In this document: positions 43,819-51,709 of the stretch, in pieces
Layout of the letters: each line of letters starts with the position of its first letter
Numbering within the stretch: the first letter of the stretch is position 1
NCBI RefSeq assembly: GCF_004327985.1
Contig: NZ_SJDL01000037.1
Location: forward strand, 1 to 54,216
Length of the DNA: 54,216 bases
Direction: 5' to 3'
Source of the DNA: Marinobacter halodurans
GTDB taxonomy: Bacteria > Pseudomonadota > Gammaproteobacteria > Pseudomonadales > Oleiphilaceae
The notes under the pieces: model-generated
Databases searched by the model: none
The model's input: the letters and a program-made list of their open reading frames with translations, nothing else
What the model was told of the DNA's origin: nothing
Made by a program: the position numbers and the translations under genes

Positions 43819-44832
43819 TCAGCATAGGTAGCAGCGGTCAAAGAAACACTCCCGTGTCAGCGCCATCATAGCGGCCCGTTTGTGGGGAAAATCGAAATCC
43901 TTCTGCCGGTGGAAGCCAATCCGTTGCAGGTGATGGATCATGCGGTCGTTGTCCGAACGCGGCTCGGACACGATCATCCGGGTCCGCGGGTCGTCCAGGA
44001 ACAGGTAGTGCACCAGCGCCGGCAGCCAACTGGCCACCTTGTGCGGTCCGCGATGGTGCTCCTCGCCCACCAGCATGTGAATCCCGCGGTCGTAATGGTC
44101 CGCTTCGTAGTAGGGCCCGATCCGGTCTTCCCGCGCCCAGTAGGCATCGAAGAACGCAAACGGCTCGTCGTCGAAGCACCCGATCAGTTGCAGGCAGTGG
44201 GGATCGTCCGCGAGCTTCTCCAGGTGCGCCCGATGGGTTTCCAGCGAGCCGCCCTCTTCCCAGAATTTCTCGACGCGCGGCGTATTCTGCCAGCGGTTGA
44301 AGCGCTCGAGATCCTGCTCGATATCCAGCGTCCGCAGTGAAATCCAGCTTCCCAGCCGGGCATCGAAACGACGGTACACCTCGCCCACCGGTTTGGGCGG
44401 GCGACGGGGGAAGCGCACGCCCGAGACCATCTGCATGGCCTGGGGAAAATCGGCCCCGGTCCCGCTCCGAAGCCAGGGAGACGGCAATTGCCAGAAGGCC
44501 GTACGCAGCGTCTGCCAGCCGCCATCCGCCGCCGGCATGACCAGCCCCGCATCTCGCATTGCAGGGGTCAGGGGAAGCCCCGACCACTCCAGCGACTGGC
44601 TCCCGGGGCGTGTGGCAAACAGCCAGTAACTCGCCAGCCATACGGCCTGCTGCGGATCCCGCTCGCCACACTCCATCACGTCGACACCCAGTGTTGGCGC
44701 ATCGGGTCCTATACCAAACTGGATCGACGGTTGGCCGGCGACAGCGAGCGTGATGCGACGCCCTTCGGCGCTGGCCTGCAGCATGCGGCCGTCCGGTAAC
44801 GGCAACGCGGCTCGATCGATAACCTCAGTCAT
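43819..44832 (-). CDS. IucB/AlcB-like siderophore N-acyltransferase
   Basis: A 337-aa GNAT acyltransferase. The C-terminal half (about 165-330) has the siderophore acetyltransferase pattern: FNRWQNTPRVEKFWEEGG, YDRGIHMLVGEEHHRGPHKVASWLPALVHYLFLDDPRTRMIVSEPRSDNDRMIHHLQRIGFHRQKDFDFPHKRAAMM. It would acylate an N-hydroxy group on ornithine or lysine to form a hydroxamate. The N-terminal 150 residues are less conserved. ATG 44832 overlaps the upstream dioxygenase gene by 8 bases. No N-hydroxylase is present in the window. Confidence 0.88.
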   Translation of the reverse strand: MTEVIDRAALPLPDGRMLQASAEGRRITLAVAGQPSIQFGIGPDAPTLGVDVMECGERDPQQAVWLASYWLFATRPGSQSLEWSGLPLTPAMRDAGLVMPAADGGWQTLRTAFWQLPSPWLRSGTGADFPQAMQMVSGVRFPRRPPKPVGEVYRRFDARLGSWISLRTLDIEQDLERFNRWQNTPRVEKFWEEGGSLETHRAHLEKLADDPHCLQLIGCFDDEPFAFFDAYWAREDRIGPYYEADHYDRGIHMLVGEEHHRGPHKVASWLPALVHYLFLDDPRTRMIVSEPRSDNDRMIHHLQRIGFHRQKDFDFPHKRAAMMALTRECFFDRCYLC

Positions 44833-45844
44833 GGGCAGCCTCCGGTATCGCGGTTTGCTCGAGGGACTCCAGGGAAACGCCTTCCGCCATGGCCACCACC
44901 ACTTTCCGCGGTCCCCTGAATGGCTGCCGGGCATGGGCCGTCAGCATGTTGTCCAGCATCAGGACATCACCGGTCTGCCATGGGAAGACGATGCGGGACT
45001 CGTCCAGCACGCCCCGAATCACGTCCAGGGCCGAACTCTCCAGGGGCGTTCCATCGCCGTAGTAGACATTGCGCGGCAGGTCCGCCTCGCCGACCGTCTC
45101 CAGCAACACCTCCTGCATTTCCGGATCCAGCGCCGACACGTGGAACAGGTGCGCCTGGTTGAACCAGACCCGATCCCCGGTGCGCGGGTGGCGGGCCACC
45201 GCCTGGCAGCGCTGGGACGTCCGCAGGGTGCCGTCGTCTTTCCAGACCCAGTCGATCCGGTGTCGACGACAGTACGCCTCGACCGCGGCGGGATCGTCGC
45301 TGTTGAACACCTGCTGCCAGTCCACATCCAGACCGTTGCCATAGTTGCGCACGTAGCGCAGGCCCTTCTCCTCGAACCGTCGACGCAGGGCCGGGTCGAT
45401 CCGGCGGTAGACGCGGCGGCTGTCGGCGATGGGCGTCTCGCCACCCTCGTCCGCCGCCCGGGCACAATAGAACCAGATCCGCATCGGCCACTCGGTGGTG
45501 TAGGCCTGCTCGTTATGCAGCGGGATCGAGTGGTGCGCCGGGTATTCGGTGGACGTGTAGACGCCACCACCGGTCACCTGGCTGCGCGGGGTGGAGCCAA
45601 ACTCATAGCTCAGCAGGGGATGGCCAAAAGCCGCGGCAAACGCCTGGAAACCTTCGACGCCGGGATCGGCAAACCCGCTGAACAGGATGGCACCGTCCCG
45701 CTCCAGGCGACGATCCACCTGATCACGAATAACGCTGAAGGCCTGCTCCAGGCCCCGCTGGCGATCCGTCGCCTGTACGGTCAGCGGAAAGCCTTCCCGC
45801 AGGGAAAGCCCGGCCGCCTCCGCCTGTTCGATAACGGCATCCAT
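44825..45844 (-). CDS. SyrP-like Fe(II)/2-oxoglutarate beta-hydroxylase
   Basis: A 339-aa TauD/SyrP-type dioxygenase. The Fe-binding facial triad is H-x-E in LHNEQAY and a distal His in LTAHARQPF, and STEYPAHHSIPLHNEQAY closely resembles SyrP, which beta-hydroxylates aspartate on a carrier protein. So the siderophore probably contains beta-hydroxyaspartate, as in marinobactin and aquachelin. ATG 45844 is used in preference to an in-frame start 19 codons upstream, inside mbtH. It starts five bases after the MbtH stop codon. Confidence 0.88.
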   Translation of the reverse strand: MDAVIEQAEAAGLSLREGFPLTVQATDRQRGLEQAFSVIRDQVDRRLERDGAILFSGFADPGVEGFQAFAAAFGHPLLSYEFGSTPRSQVTGGGVYTSTEYPAHHSIPLHNEQAYTTEWPMRIWFYCARAADEGGETPIADSRRVYRRIDPALRRRFEEKGLRYVRNYGNGLDVDWQQVFNSDDPAAVEAYCRRHRIDWVWKDDGTLRTSQRCQAVARHPRTGDRVWFNQAHLFHVSALDPEMQEVLLETVGEADLPRNVYYGDGTPLESSALDVIRGVLDESRIVFPWQTGDVLMLDNMLTAHARQPFRGPRKVVVAMAEGVSLESLEQTAIPEAAHD

Positions 45845-45849
45845 GGCGC

Positions 45850-46059
45850 TTACGCTCCGGCCATGGCATCGCGCAGGCTCTTCGGGCGCATGTCCGTCCA
45901 TTCCGACTCGATGTGCGCCAGGCAGGCCGCCTTGTCGCCGCTGAAGCCGACGGCCCGCCAGCCTTCGGGGATCGCCTTGTAATCCGGCCAGATGGAATAC
46001 TGCTCTTCGCCGTTGATGACGACCTGGAAAATGGTGTTGTCGCTGTCAAAACTCATCAT
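45850..46059 (-). CDS. MbtH-like NRPS activator
   Basis: A 69-aa MbtH-like protein that binds and activates NRPS adenylation domains. The family core is intact: [49 protein letters not shown] (the invariant Trp residues and S-x-W-P). It fits the NRPS nearby. A Met pair leaves the start at 46059 or one codon later. Confidence 0.96.
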   Translation of the reverse strand: MMSFDSDNTIFQVVINGEEQYSIWPDYKAIPEGWRAVGFSGDKAACLAHIESEWTDMRPKSLRDAMAGA

Positions 46060-46172
46060 GCACCTCGTCTGACCGATCGGATTCCGGGGACTCCCGTCCC
46101 TGTCTGTTGCTTCTAAAGACGACTGGCGATCCCGAAAATTTAAGACATTCCCCGCCGCGACCGCTCCATCCG

Positions 46173-47102
46173 TCAGCCACCCGGGGCTCCCTGCATCTGC
46201 CGCAGCGCCTCGGCCATTTGCCGGACGATCACCGTCGCCGACCAGGGGCCCCCGTAGGACCAGTAAGGCGTATCGAGGAAGCCGTAGTCCTGCCGCCGGG
46301 CCACCGGCAGCGACCGCCAGAGTCTGGACTGGAAGAACGGGGCCTGCCGGAACCCGCCGATGAACAGCACGTTCAGGTCTGGCTGGTGAGCCACCTCATT
46401 GATTTCAATGCGCCGGTGCAGCCGGTGCGCGGCCTGCAGAGACCAGGGATTACGCCCGCCCAGCCGGTCCGCCAGACTCACCACCAGCGTTTGCTCATTG
46501 GAAACGATAAACAGGCCCTGCTGGGTCAGCGGGTAGAGAACGGCCAGGGGTTCATCGCGCAGGCCCCGGGCCTGCGCAATGCCTTTCGCCTCGTCCAGCG
46601 CGGCCTGCAACCGGTCCAGCACCCGCCCCGCCTCGGACTCCCGCCCGGTCAGTCCCGCCAGCCGCTCCAGCATCCACTCACCTTTGGTGACGGCATCCTG
46701 CGGGGCCGGCGCCAGCGACACATCCCACAGCAGCGTCGGCGCCAGCGCATCGAGTCGCTCGAACAACGCACCGTGCAGACCGGCCACACCGAGGATCAGG
46801 TCCGGTTTCAGGCTCACCAGCCGTTCCAGGCTGGGCTGCTGGGAGGAGCCCAGCGCCACCGCATCGTCCAGGTGATCGGCTCCCAGCTTCACCCAGCGCC
46901 GATAGCCCGCCAGGTTGGCCACGCCAATCGGCCGGAGCCCCAGCGACACCGCCAGTTCGGTGGACAGGTCATCCAGGGTCACAATCCTCTGTGGCTGTTC
47001 CGGCAGGTCATCCGACCGGTAGGCCACGACATCCGGACCGGCGGCCAGCGCCGTACCGTTCAACAGCGTCAGGCACAGCAGAATGATTCCCACGCAACGC
47101 AT
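46173..47102 (-). CDS. fhuD: Periplasmic ferric-siderophore binding protein FhuD-type
   Basis: A 309-aa class III substrate-binding protein with signal peptide ([21 protein letters not shown]). It has [36 protein letters not shown] and [12 protein letters not shown], as in FhuD/FecB. It delivers the ferric siderophore from the receptor to FhuB. Its start codon is 3 bases after the fhuB stop codon. Confidence 0.9.
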   Translation of the reverse strand: MRCVGIILLCLTLLNGTALAAGPDVVAYRSDDLPEQPQRIVTLDDLSTELAVSLGLRPIGVANLAGYRRWVKLGADHLDDAVALGSSQQPSLERLVSLKPDLILGVAGLHGALFERLDALAPTLLWDVSLAPAPQDAVTKGEWMLERLAGLTGRESEAGRVLDRLQAALDEAKGIAQARGLRDEPLAVLYPLTQQGLFIVSNEQTLVVSLADRLGGRNPWSLQAAHRLHRRIEINEVAHQPDLNVLFIGGFRQAPFFQSRLWRSLPVARRQDYGFLDTPYWSYGGPWSATVIVRQMAEALRQMQGAPGG

Positions 47103-47105
47103 GCC

Positions 47106-49127
47106 TTACTCCCGACGCAGATAGGTTCGACTGAGCAGCACCAGGAACACCGGTGCCCCGATCGCCGCCGTCATGATCCCCAGCGGGATATCCAGCGGCG
47201 CCAGCAGGCGCTGCCCCAGGATGTCCGCCAGGACAAGCAGCAACGCGCCCAGCAGCGGCGTGACCACCAGCCGCTGGCGATAACCCTGGAATCCCAGCAG
47301 CCTCACGGCATGGGGGACCAGCAGACCGACGAAGGCGACGGGCCCCAGCACGCTGACGCCGGAGGCGATCATCAGGCTGGCCAGCACCAGCAACCAGAGC
47401 CGCTTGCGGGTGGAGGCCAGCCCCAGGCTGTCCGCCACCCCGTCGCCCAGCGCCAGCAGATCCATCCAGCGCCGGCCCAGCCAGGCCAGGACCAGCCCGA
47501 GTCCCAGCCAGGGCGCCAGACTGATGACATCGGTCCAGGTAGCGGCATAGCTGCTGCCCGTCATCCAGATCAGGGCCAGCACGACATTCTGGCTGTGGTA
47601 GGCAATCAACAGGCTGGTGACACTCATTGCCAGACCGGTCAGCGCGAAGCCGGTCAGGATCAGCCGCAGTGGTTCCAGGCCATGACGCAGGTTCAGCCCG
47701 ACAATCAGGCACAAAGCCAGGGCCGCCCCGGCCCAGGCAAACGGCAGCCGCGCGGCGACGATCAGGTCCGGACTCACCACCAGACCGGCCAGTACCGCCA
47801 GCGCCGCCATCTGGCTGACACCCAGCACACTGGGACTGGCCAGCGGATTGCGGGTCACCGACTGCAGGATCAGCCCACTCATGGCGAACAGGGCACCGCC
47901 GCAGGCATCGACCAGCAGACGCGGCAAGCGCAGATCCACCAGTGTCCAGGCCCAGTTCTCCCCGGCCAGCAGGTCGCCCAGCCTGATGGTTGTCGCGCCG
48001 TCCAGCATGCCCAACCCCAGTGCACCCAGCAGCCCCAGCGCCAGGCCGGTCGGCCCCACGGGCCAGCGAGTACCGCCCGGCTCACCGGAAAAGACATCCG
48101 CCTGCGCCGCCGGGCCCGGGCGGGCCATCACCCGCAGCAGGAGCAGCACCGCCAACGACCCGATCATGGCGGAGAGCGTCCCCAGCGGCAGGTCGATCCA
48201 GCCCTTGAGTCCGGTGACCAGCGCGTCGGCCCCCAGCGTCAGGACCGCGCCCCACAATCCCGCCAGCGGCAGCAATCGCGACGGCCAGCGAATGCCCAGC
48301 CCATAGCGGACCAGGTTGGGCGCGACCAGGCCGATGAATCCCAGGGGGCCGGCCAGATGGATCGCCAACGCGGTCAGGATCGTCCCCACCCCGATCACGA
48401 CCGCTTTCAACAGCCGCGGCGACAGGCCCAGCATGCGCATCTGGGCATCGCCCAGCACCGCCATGTTTATGGGGCGGCGCATCAGCACAATCACCAGCAG
48501 CAAGGGCGGAACCAGCCACAGGGCGGGTAGGAGTCCGCCCCAGCCCATCTGGCTCAGCGACCCCGTATCCCAGAGCGAAACCACCATCGCGGCCCGGGCG
48601 TTGAGCGTCAGGAACAGGGTAATCAGGGCGTAGAGGGCCTGGCCCACGGCCATGCCCGCCAGCACCAGACGCAATGGCGTGGTACGGCTGCCACCGGCGA
48701 GGAGGAAGGTCAGCCCGGCCGCCAGCAGGCCGCCGATAAAAATCACCGGCAACCCAAGGCTGGCCGGCAGCAATAATCCCAGGATGACCCCGAATTGCGC
48801 GCCAGCCGTGATCCCCAGCAGGTCGGGCGACACCAGCGGGTTGCGGGTGATCAGTTGCATCAGGGCACCGGCCAGGCCCAGCCCGACGCCGACGACGATC
48901 CCGGCAACCACGCGCGGCAACTGGGCCTCCCGGAACAACAGTCCATCGAGCGGGGGCCGGGCCTGCCAGGCACCCGCCAGGGCCGACAGGTCCAGATCCG
49001 GAAAGCGCAGGACCGCCTGCCAGAGCACCAGGGCCACCAGCAACAGGAGTCCGGTCACCGTGGCTAGGAGAACGGGACGTTGTGCGTGGCTTTCGGCGGC
49101 CGGGTCCGCCGTCAGAGTCCGGTTCAC
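47106..49127 (-). CDS. fhuB: Fused FhuB-type siderophore permease
   Basis: A 673-aa permease made of two tandem FecCD domains in one chain, as in FhuB (660 aa). Each half shows RNPLVSPDLLGITAGAQFG or RNPLASPSVLGVSQMAAL, then WDTGSLSQ/WMTGSSYA and VALFGFIGLVAPN-like blocks (GFIGLVAPNLVRYG, AFVGLLVPHAVRLLG). About 18-20 membrane helices are expected. GTG 49127 is chosen as the start (GGAAG five bases before); an upstream ATG would give a less hydrophobic leader. Confidence 0.9.
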   Translation of the reverse strand: MNRTLTADPAAESHAQRPVLLATVTGLLLLVALVLWQAVLRFPDLDLSALAGAWQARPPLDGLLFREAQLPRVVAGIVVGVGLGLAGALMQLITRNPLVSPDLLGITAGAQFGVILGLLLPASLGLPVIFIGGLLAAGLTFLLAGGSRTTPLRLVLAGMAVGQALYALITLFLTLNARAAMVVSLWDTGSLSQMGWGGLLPALWLVPPLLLVIVLMRRPINMAVLGDAQMRMLGLSPRLLKAVVIGVGTILTALAIHLAGPLGFIGLVAPNLVRYGLGIRWPSRLLPLAGLWGAVLTLGADALVTGLKGWIDLPLGTLSAMIGSLAVLLLLRVMARPGPAAQADVFSGEPGGTRWPVGPTGLALGLLGALGLGMLDGATTIRLGDLLAGENWAWTLVDLRLPRLLVDACGGALFAMSGLILQSVTRNPLASPSVLGVSQMAALAVLAGLVVSPDLIVAARLPFAWAGAALALCLIVGLNLRHGLEPLRLILTGFALTGLAMSVTSLLIAYHSQNVVLALIWMTGSSYAATWTDVISLAPWLGLGLVLAWLGRRWMDLLALGDGVADSLGLASTRKRLWLLVLASLMIASGVSVLGPVAFVGLLVPHAVRLLGFQGYRQRLVVTPLLGALLLVLADILGQRLLAPLDIPLGIMTAAIGAPVFLVLLSRTYLRRE

Positions 49128-49298
49128 GGATGCTTCCTTGTTTCCTGAAACGACAAAACCCTGCAGCCGGTACCGGCGCAGAGCGCTCACAAAACCCGGG
49201 TAGCCTCGGATCGGCTCCCTCATGAAAAGGAGGCGGCGAACCGCCTCCGGACCCAACGGTGCTGCGCAGCCCCGGGGCACCCGGGGGGCACTCAGGCC

Positions 49299-51485
49299 CT
49301 ACCAGTTGTAGGACACGGTGCCCAGCACGGTACGCTCGGCCCCCCAGTAACAACGGCCGGCGTTATTGCACTGCGCGACGTACTTGCGGTCGAACAGGTT
49401 CTTCACGCTGACCCGCGCCTGCCAGTTGTCGGTCAGGGCATACCCCAGGGCCGCATCGACCAGGGTCTCGCCATCGGTCTTGAGCGTGCCGTAATCCAGG
49501 GTATCGGGCGGGTAGGCATAGGAACTGCCCAGGTAGCGGACGCCGACACCGGTATCCAGTCCGGCCAGGGCGCCCTGGCGGAACGAGTAGTTCGCCCAGA
49601 CGGAGGCCTGGTGACGTGGCACGCCGGTAACCTGCCGGTCTTCATAACGCGAACCGGCGTCGTCGGTGATCTTCGCGTCGGTGTAGCTGTAGGCGGCGGT
49701 CATGCTGAGGTTGTCCGTGATGTCGCTCCTGACCTCGACTTCCGCCCCCCGGGACTCGGTCTCGCCAATCTGGCGGTAGTCGCCCAGGTTGCTGTCATAG
49801 GTCACATCGTCTTCCTTGGTGATGTCATAGGCGGCGACCGTTACCACCGTATTCCAGCCCAGCGGCTCGTACTTCACACCCACTTCCACCTGGTCACCGG
49901 TGATCGGCTTGAAGGTCTCACCGGAATTACTGGACGTCTGCTGCACCGGGACAAACGTGGTGGCGTAGCTGACGTACGGCGACAGGCCATTGGCAAACTG
50001 GTACATCAGCCCGGTCTGCCAGGTGAACTCGTTGTCCGTTCGTTGCGTGTCGCTGTTGGCTGGCGTGCGATCGTCATATCGGCTCTTGGCCCGGTCGTAG
50101 CGGCCTCCCACCAGCGCAATCAGACCGCCGACCCTGGTCTGCAGCTGCGCGTAGCCACCGGCAAGATCCTGCTTGATCTCGTCATCCGATGCCAATGCCG
50201 AGGTCTGCGGCCTGGAGGTATACCGGGGATCAAAGATATTGATCAGTTGATACTCGCCACCGGCAATATTGCCGATATGCTGGGTCTGGGCGAACGACAC
50301 CCTGTCGAAACTGGCCCCCACCAACACGGTGTTGTCGAAGGCGCCCGTGGTGACATGCCCCACGACCTGGTTATCGATGGAGTAGACACGCGACTCGTTG
50401 TCCCGGTCACGGCCGTAGGTCGCAACATAGGGGCCATAACCGTTGTCGATAAACGACCACCAGGTTTCCCGGCGATCCACCAGTGAGCGGGTGTAGCGCG
50501 CGTTCTGGCGGAAGGTCCAGGCGTCGTTGAAACGGTGTTCATACTCGTAGCCCAGCGTCCAGAATTCCCGATCGAACCTGTCCCAGTCCGGATGCCCCAG
50601 GTTGGTGTCGGTATCCAGCTCGCCCCCCGGATGATCCAGCAGCGTTCCCGCCGCCGGCAGCCCCAGTTGGATTTCAGTCTCGTCCTTCTGGTATTGGGTC
50701 AGCAGCGTCAGGGTATCCCGATCGCTCAGGTCGATGGCGAGTGACGGCGCGAAATAGATGCGGTCGTCGGGCACGCTGTCGGTCTGGGTATCCGAGTCGC
50801 GTGCCAGGAACACCAACCGGCCCCGGACGCCGCCATTGTCGGTCAGGGCACCGGAAACATCCGCCGAGACCTGCTTGCGGTCATGGGTGCCATAGCTCAG
50901 GTTCACCTCTCCCTGACGGGTCTCGGTGGGGCGTTTGCTGACCAGGTTCACCAGCCCGCCCGGGACGTTCTCGCCGTATAGGATCGAGGTGGGTCCCTTG
51001 AACACTTCCACTCGCTCCAGGCCGTAGGGTTCGGCCGATGTGGCGTAGGCGTTGGGTTGCGTGCGCAGGCCGTCGCGATAGGTGCCGTAGCCGTAGTCGC
51101 GCTGGTTCATGCCGCGGATGTAGAAAATATCCCCGGCCAGGGCATCGCCGGCCGGATAGTTGGCCGGGGAAATGCCGGGAACGTATTCCAGGATATCCCC
51201 CAGGGTCTGCGCACCCTGGTCCTCGATCTGTTTGCGGGTGACGACGGAGACCGAGCGCGGCGTCTCGGACAGTGGCGTGTCCGTCTTGGTCGCCGTCAGG
51301 CTGCGTTCGGCCTTGTAACCGACATCCGGGCCCCGCGGGCCTTCCTGTTGACCGGTCACCGTGATGGTATCCAGCTCCTGCGCATCGTCGCTGTCCTGCG
51401 CCCAGCCAGCCGCCGGGACAGCCGCGACCATGGCGGCCAGCAGACTCACGCGGAACGCCCCATGGCGTTTGTACATCCTATCCAT
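49299..51485 (-). CDS. TonB-dependent ferric siderophore receptor
   Basis: A 728-aa outer-membrane receptor with signal peptide (LLAAMVAAVPAAGWAQ), TonB box DTITVTG, plug (VVTRKQIEDQGAQTLGDILEYVPGIS, RVEVFKGPTSILYGENVPGGLVNLVSKRP) and a 22-strand barrel ending GTVSYNW with the terminal aromatic. It lacks an N-terminal signalling (STN) domain, so it is not a FecA-type sigma regulator. A Fur-box candidate lies about 140 bases before the start. ATG 51485 or the ATG three codons later are both possible. Confidence 0.93.
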   Translation of the reverse strand: MDRMYKRHGAFRVSLLAAMVAAVPAAGWAQDSDDAQELDTITVTGQQEGPRGPDVGYKAERSLTATKTDTPLSETPRSVSVVTRKQIEDQGAQTLGDILEYVPGISPANYPAGDALAGDIFYIRGMNQRDYGYGTYRDGLRTQPNAYATSAEPYGLERVEVFKGPTSILYGENVPGGLVNLVSKRPTETRQGEVNLSYGTHDRKQVSADVSGALTDNGGVRGRLVFLARDSDTQTDSVPDDRIYFAPSLAIDLSDRDTLTLLTQYQKDETEIQLGLPAAGTLLDHPGGELDTDTNLGHPDWDRFDREFWTLGYEYEHRFNDAWTFRQNARYTRSLVDRRETWWSFIDNGYGPYVATYGRDRDNESRVYSIDNQVVGHVTTGAFDNTVLVGASFDRVSFAQTQHIGNIAGGEYQLINIFDPRYTSRPQTSALASDDEIKQDLAGGYAQLQTRVGGLIALVGGRYDRAKSRYDDRTPANSDTQRTDNEFTWQTGLMYQFANGLSPYVSYATTFVPVQQTSSNSGETFKPITGDQVEVGVKYEPLGWNTVVTVAAYDITKEDDVTYDSNLGDYRQIGETESRGAEVEVRSDITDNLSMTAAYSYTDAKITDDAGSRYEDRQVTGVPRHQASVWANYSFRQGALAGLDTGVGVRYLGSSYAYPPDTLDYGTLKTDGETLVDAALGYALTDNWQARVSVKNLFDRKYVAQCNNAGRCYWGAERTVLGTVSYNW

Positions 51486-51627
51486 ACCTGATTTCCGTGT
51501 TGGTCCTGTGGCGCCTGGAAGCCTGGCCGAACCGTTTCCGGATCAGGCGCCCTGTTGACGTAAAGCGCGTGTGCACGCTCCCTCCCAAAAGCGCATTCAC
51601 CTTAATGAAAATTAACGGTAATGTAAA

Positions 51628-51642
51628 TGATAAATATTCGCA
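51628..51642 (-). promoter_or_regulatory. Candidate Fur box upstream of the receptor gene
   Basis: TGATAAATATTCGCA on the plus strand matches the Fur 7-1-7 consensus at 11 of 14 positions. It lies in the 224-base AT-rich gap between the NRPS stop codon and the receptor start codon. Confidence 0.6.
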
Positions 51643-51709
51643 TTAGGATGATAAGCTGGACCACTCTCCCGAATGGCCCGATTGGACAGAAGCAACGCGT
51701 GTCAGCCCC

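Noticed and set aside
46107-48530. 807-codon open frame on the plus strand
   Set aside because: It lies antisense to fhuD and fhuB, and its product is rich in Gln, Arg, Pro and His without motifs, as expected for a high-GC shadow frame.
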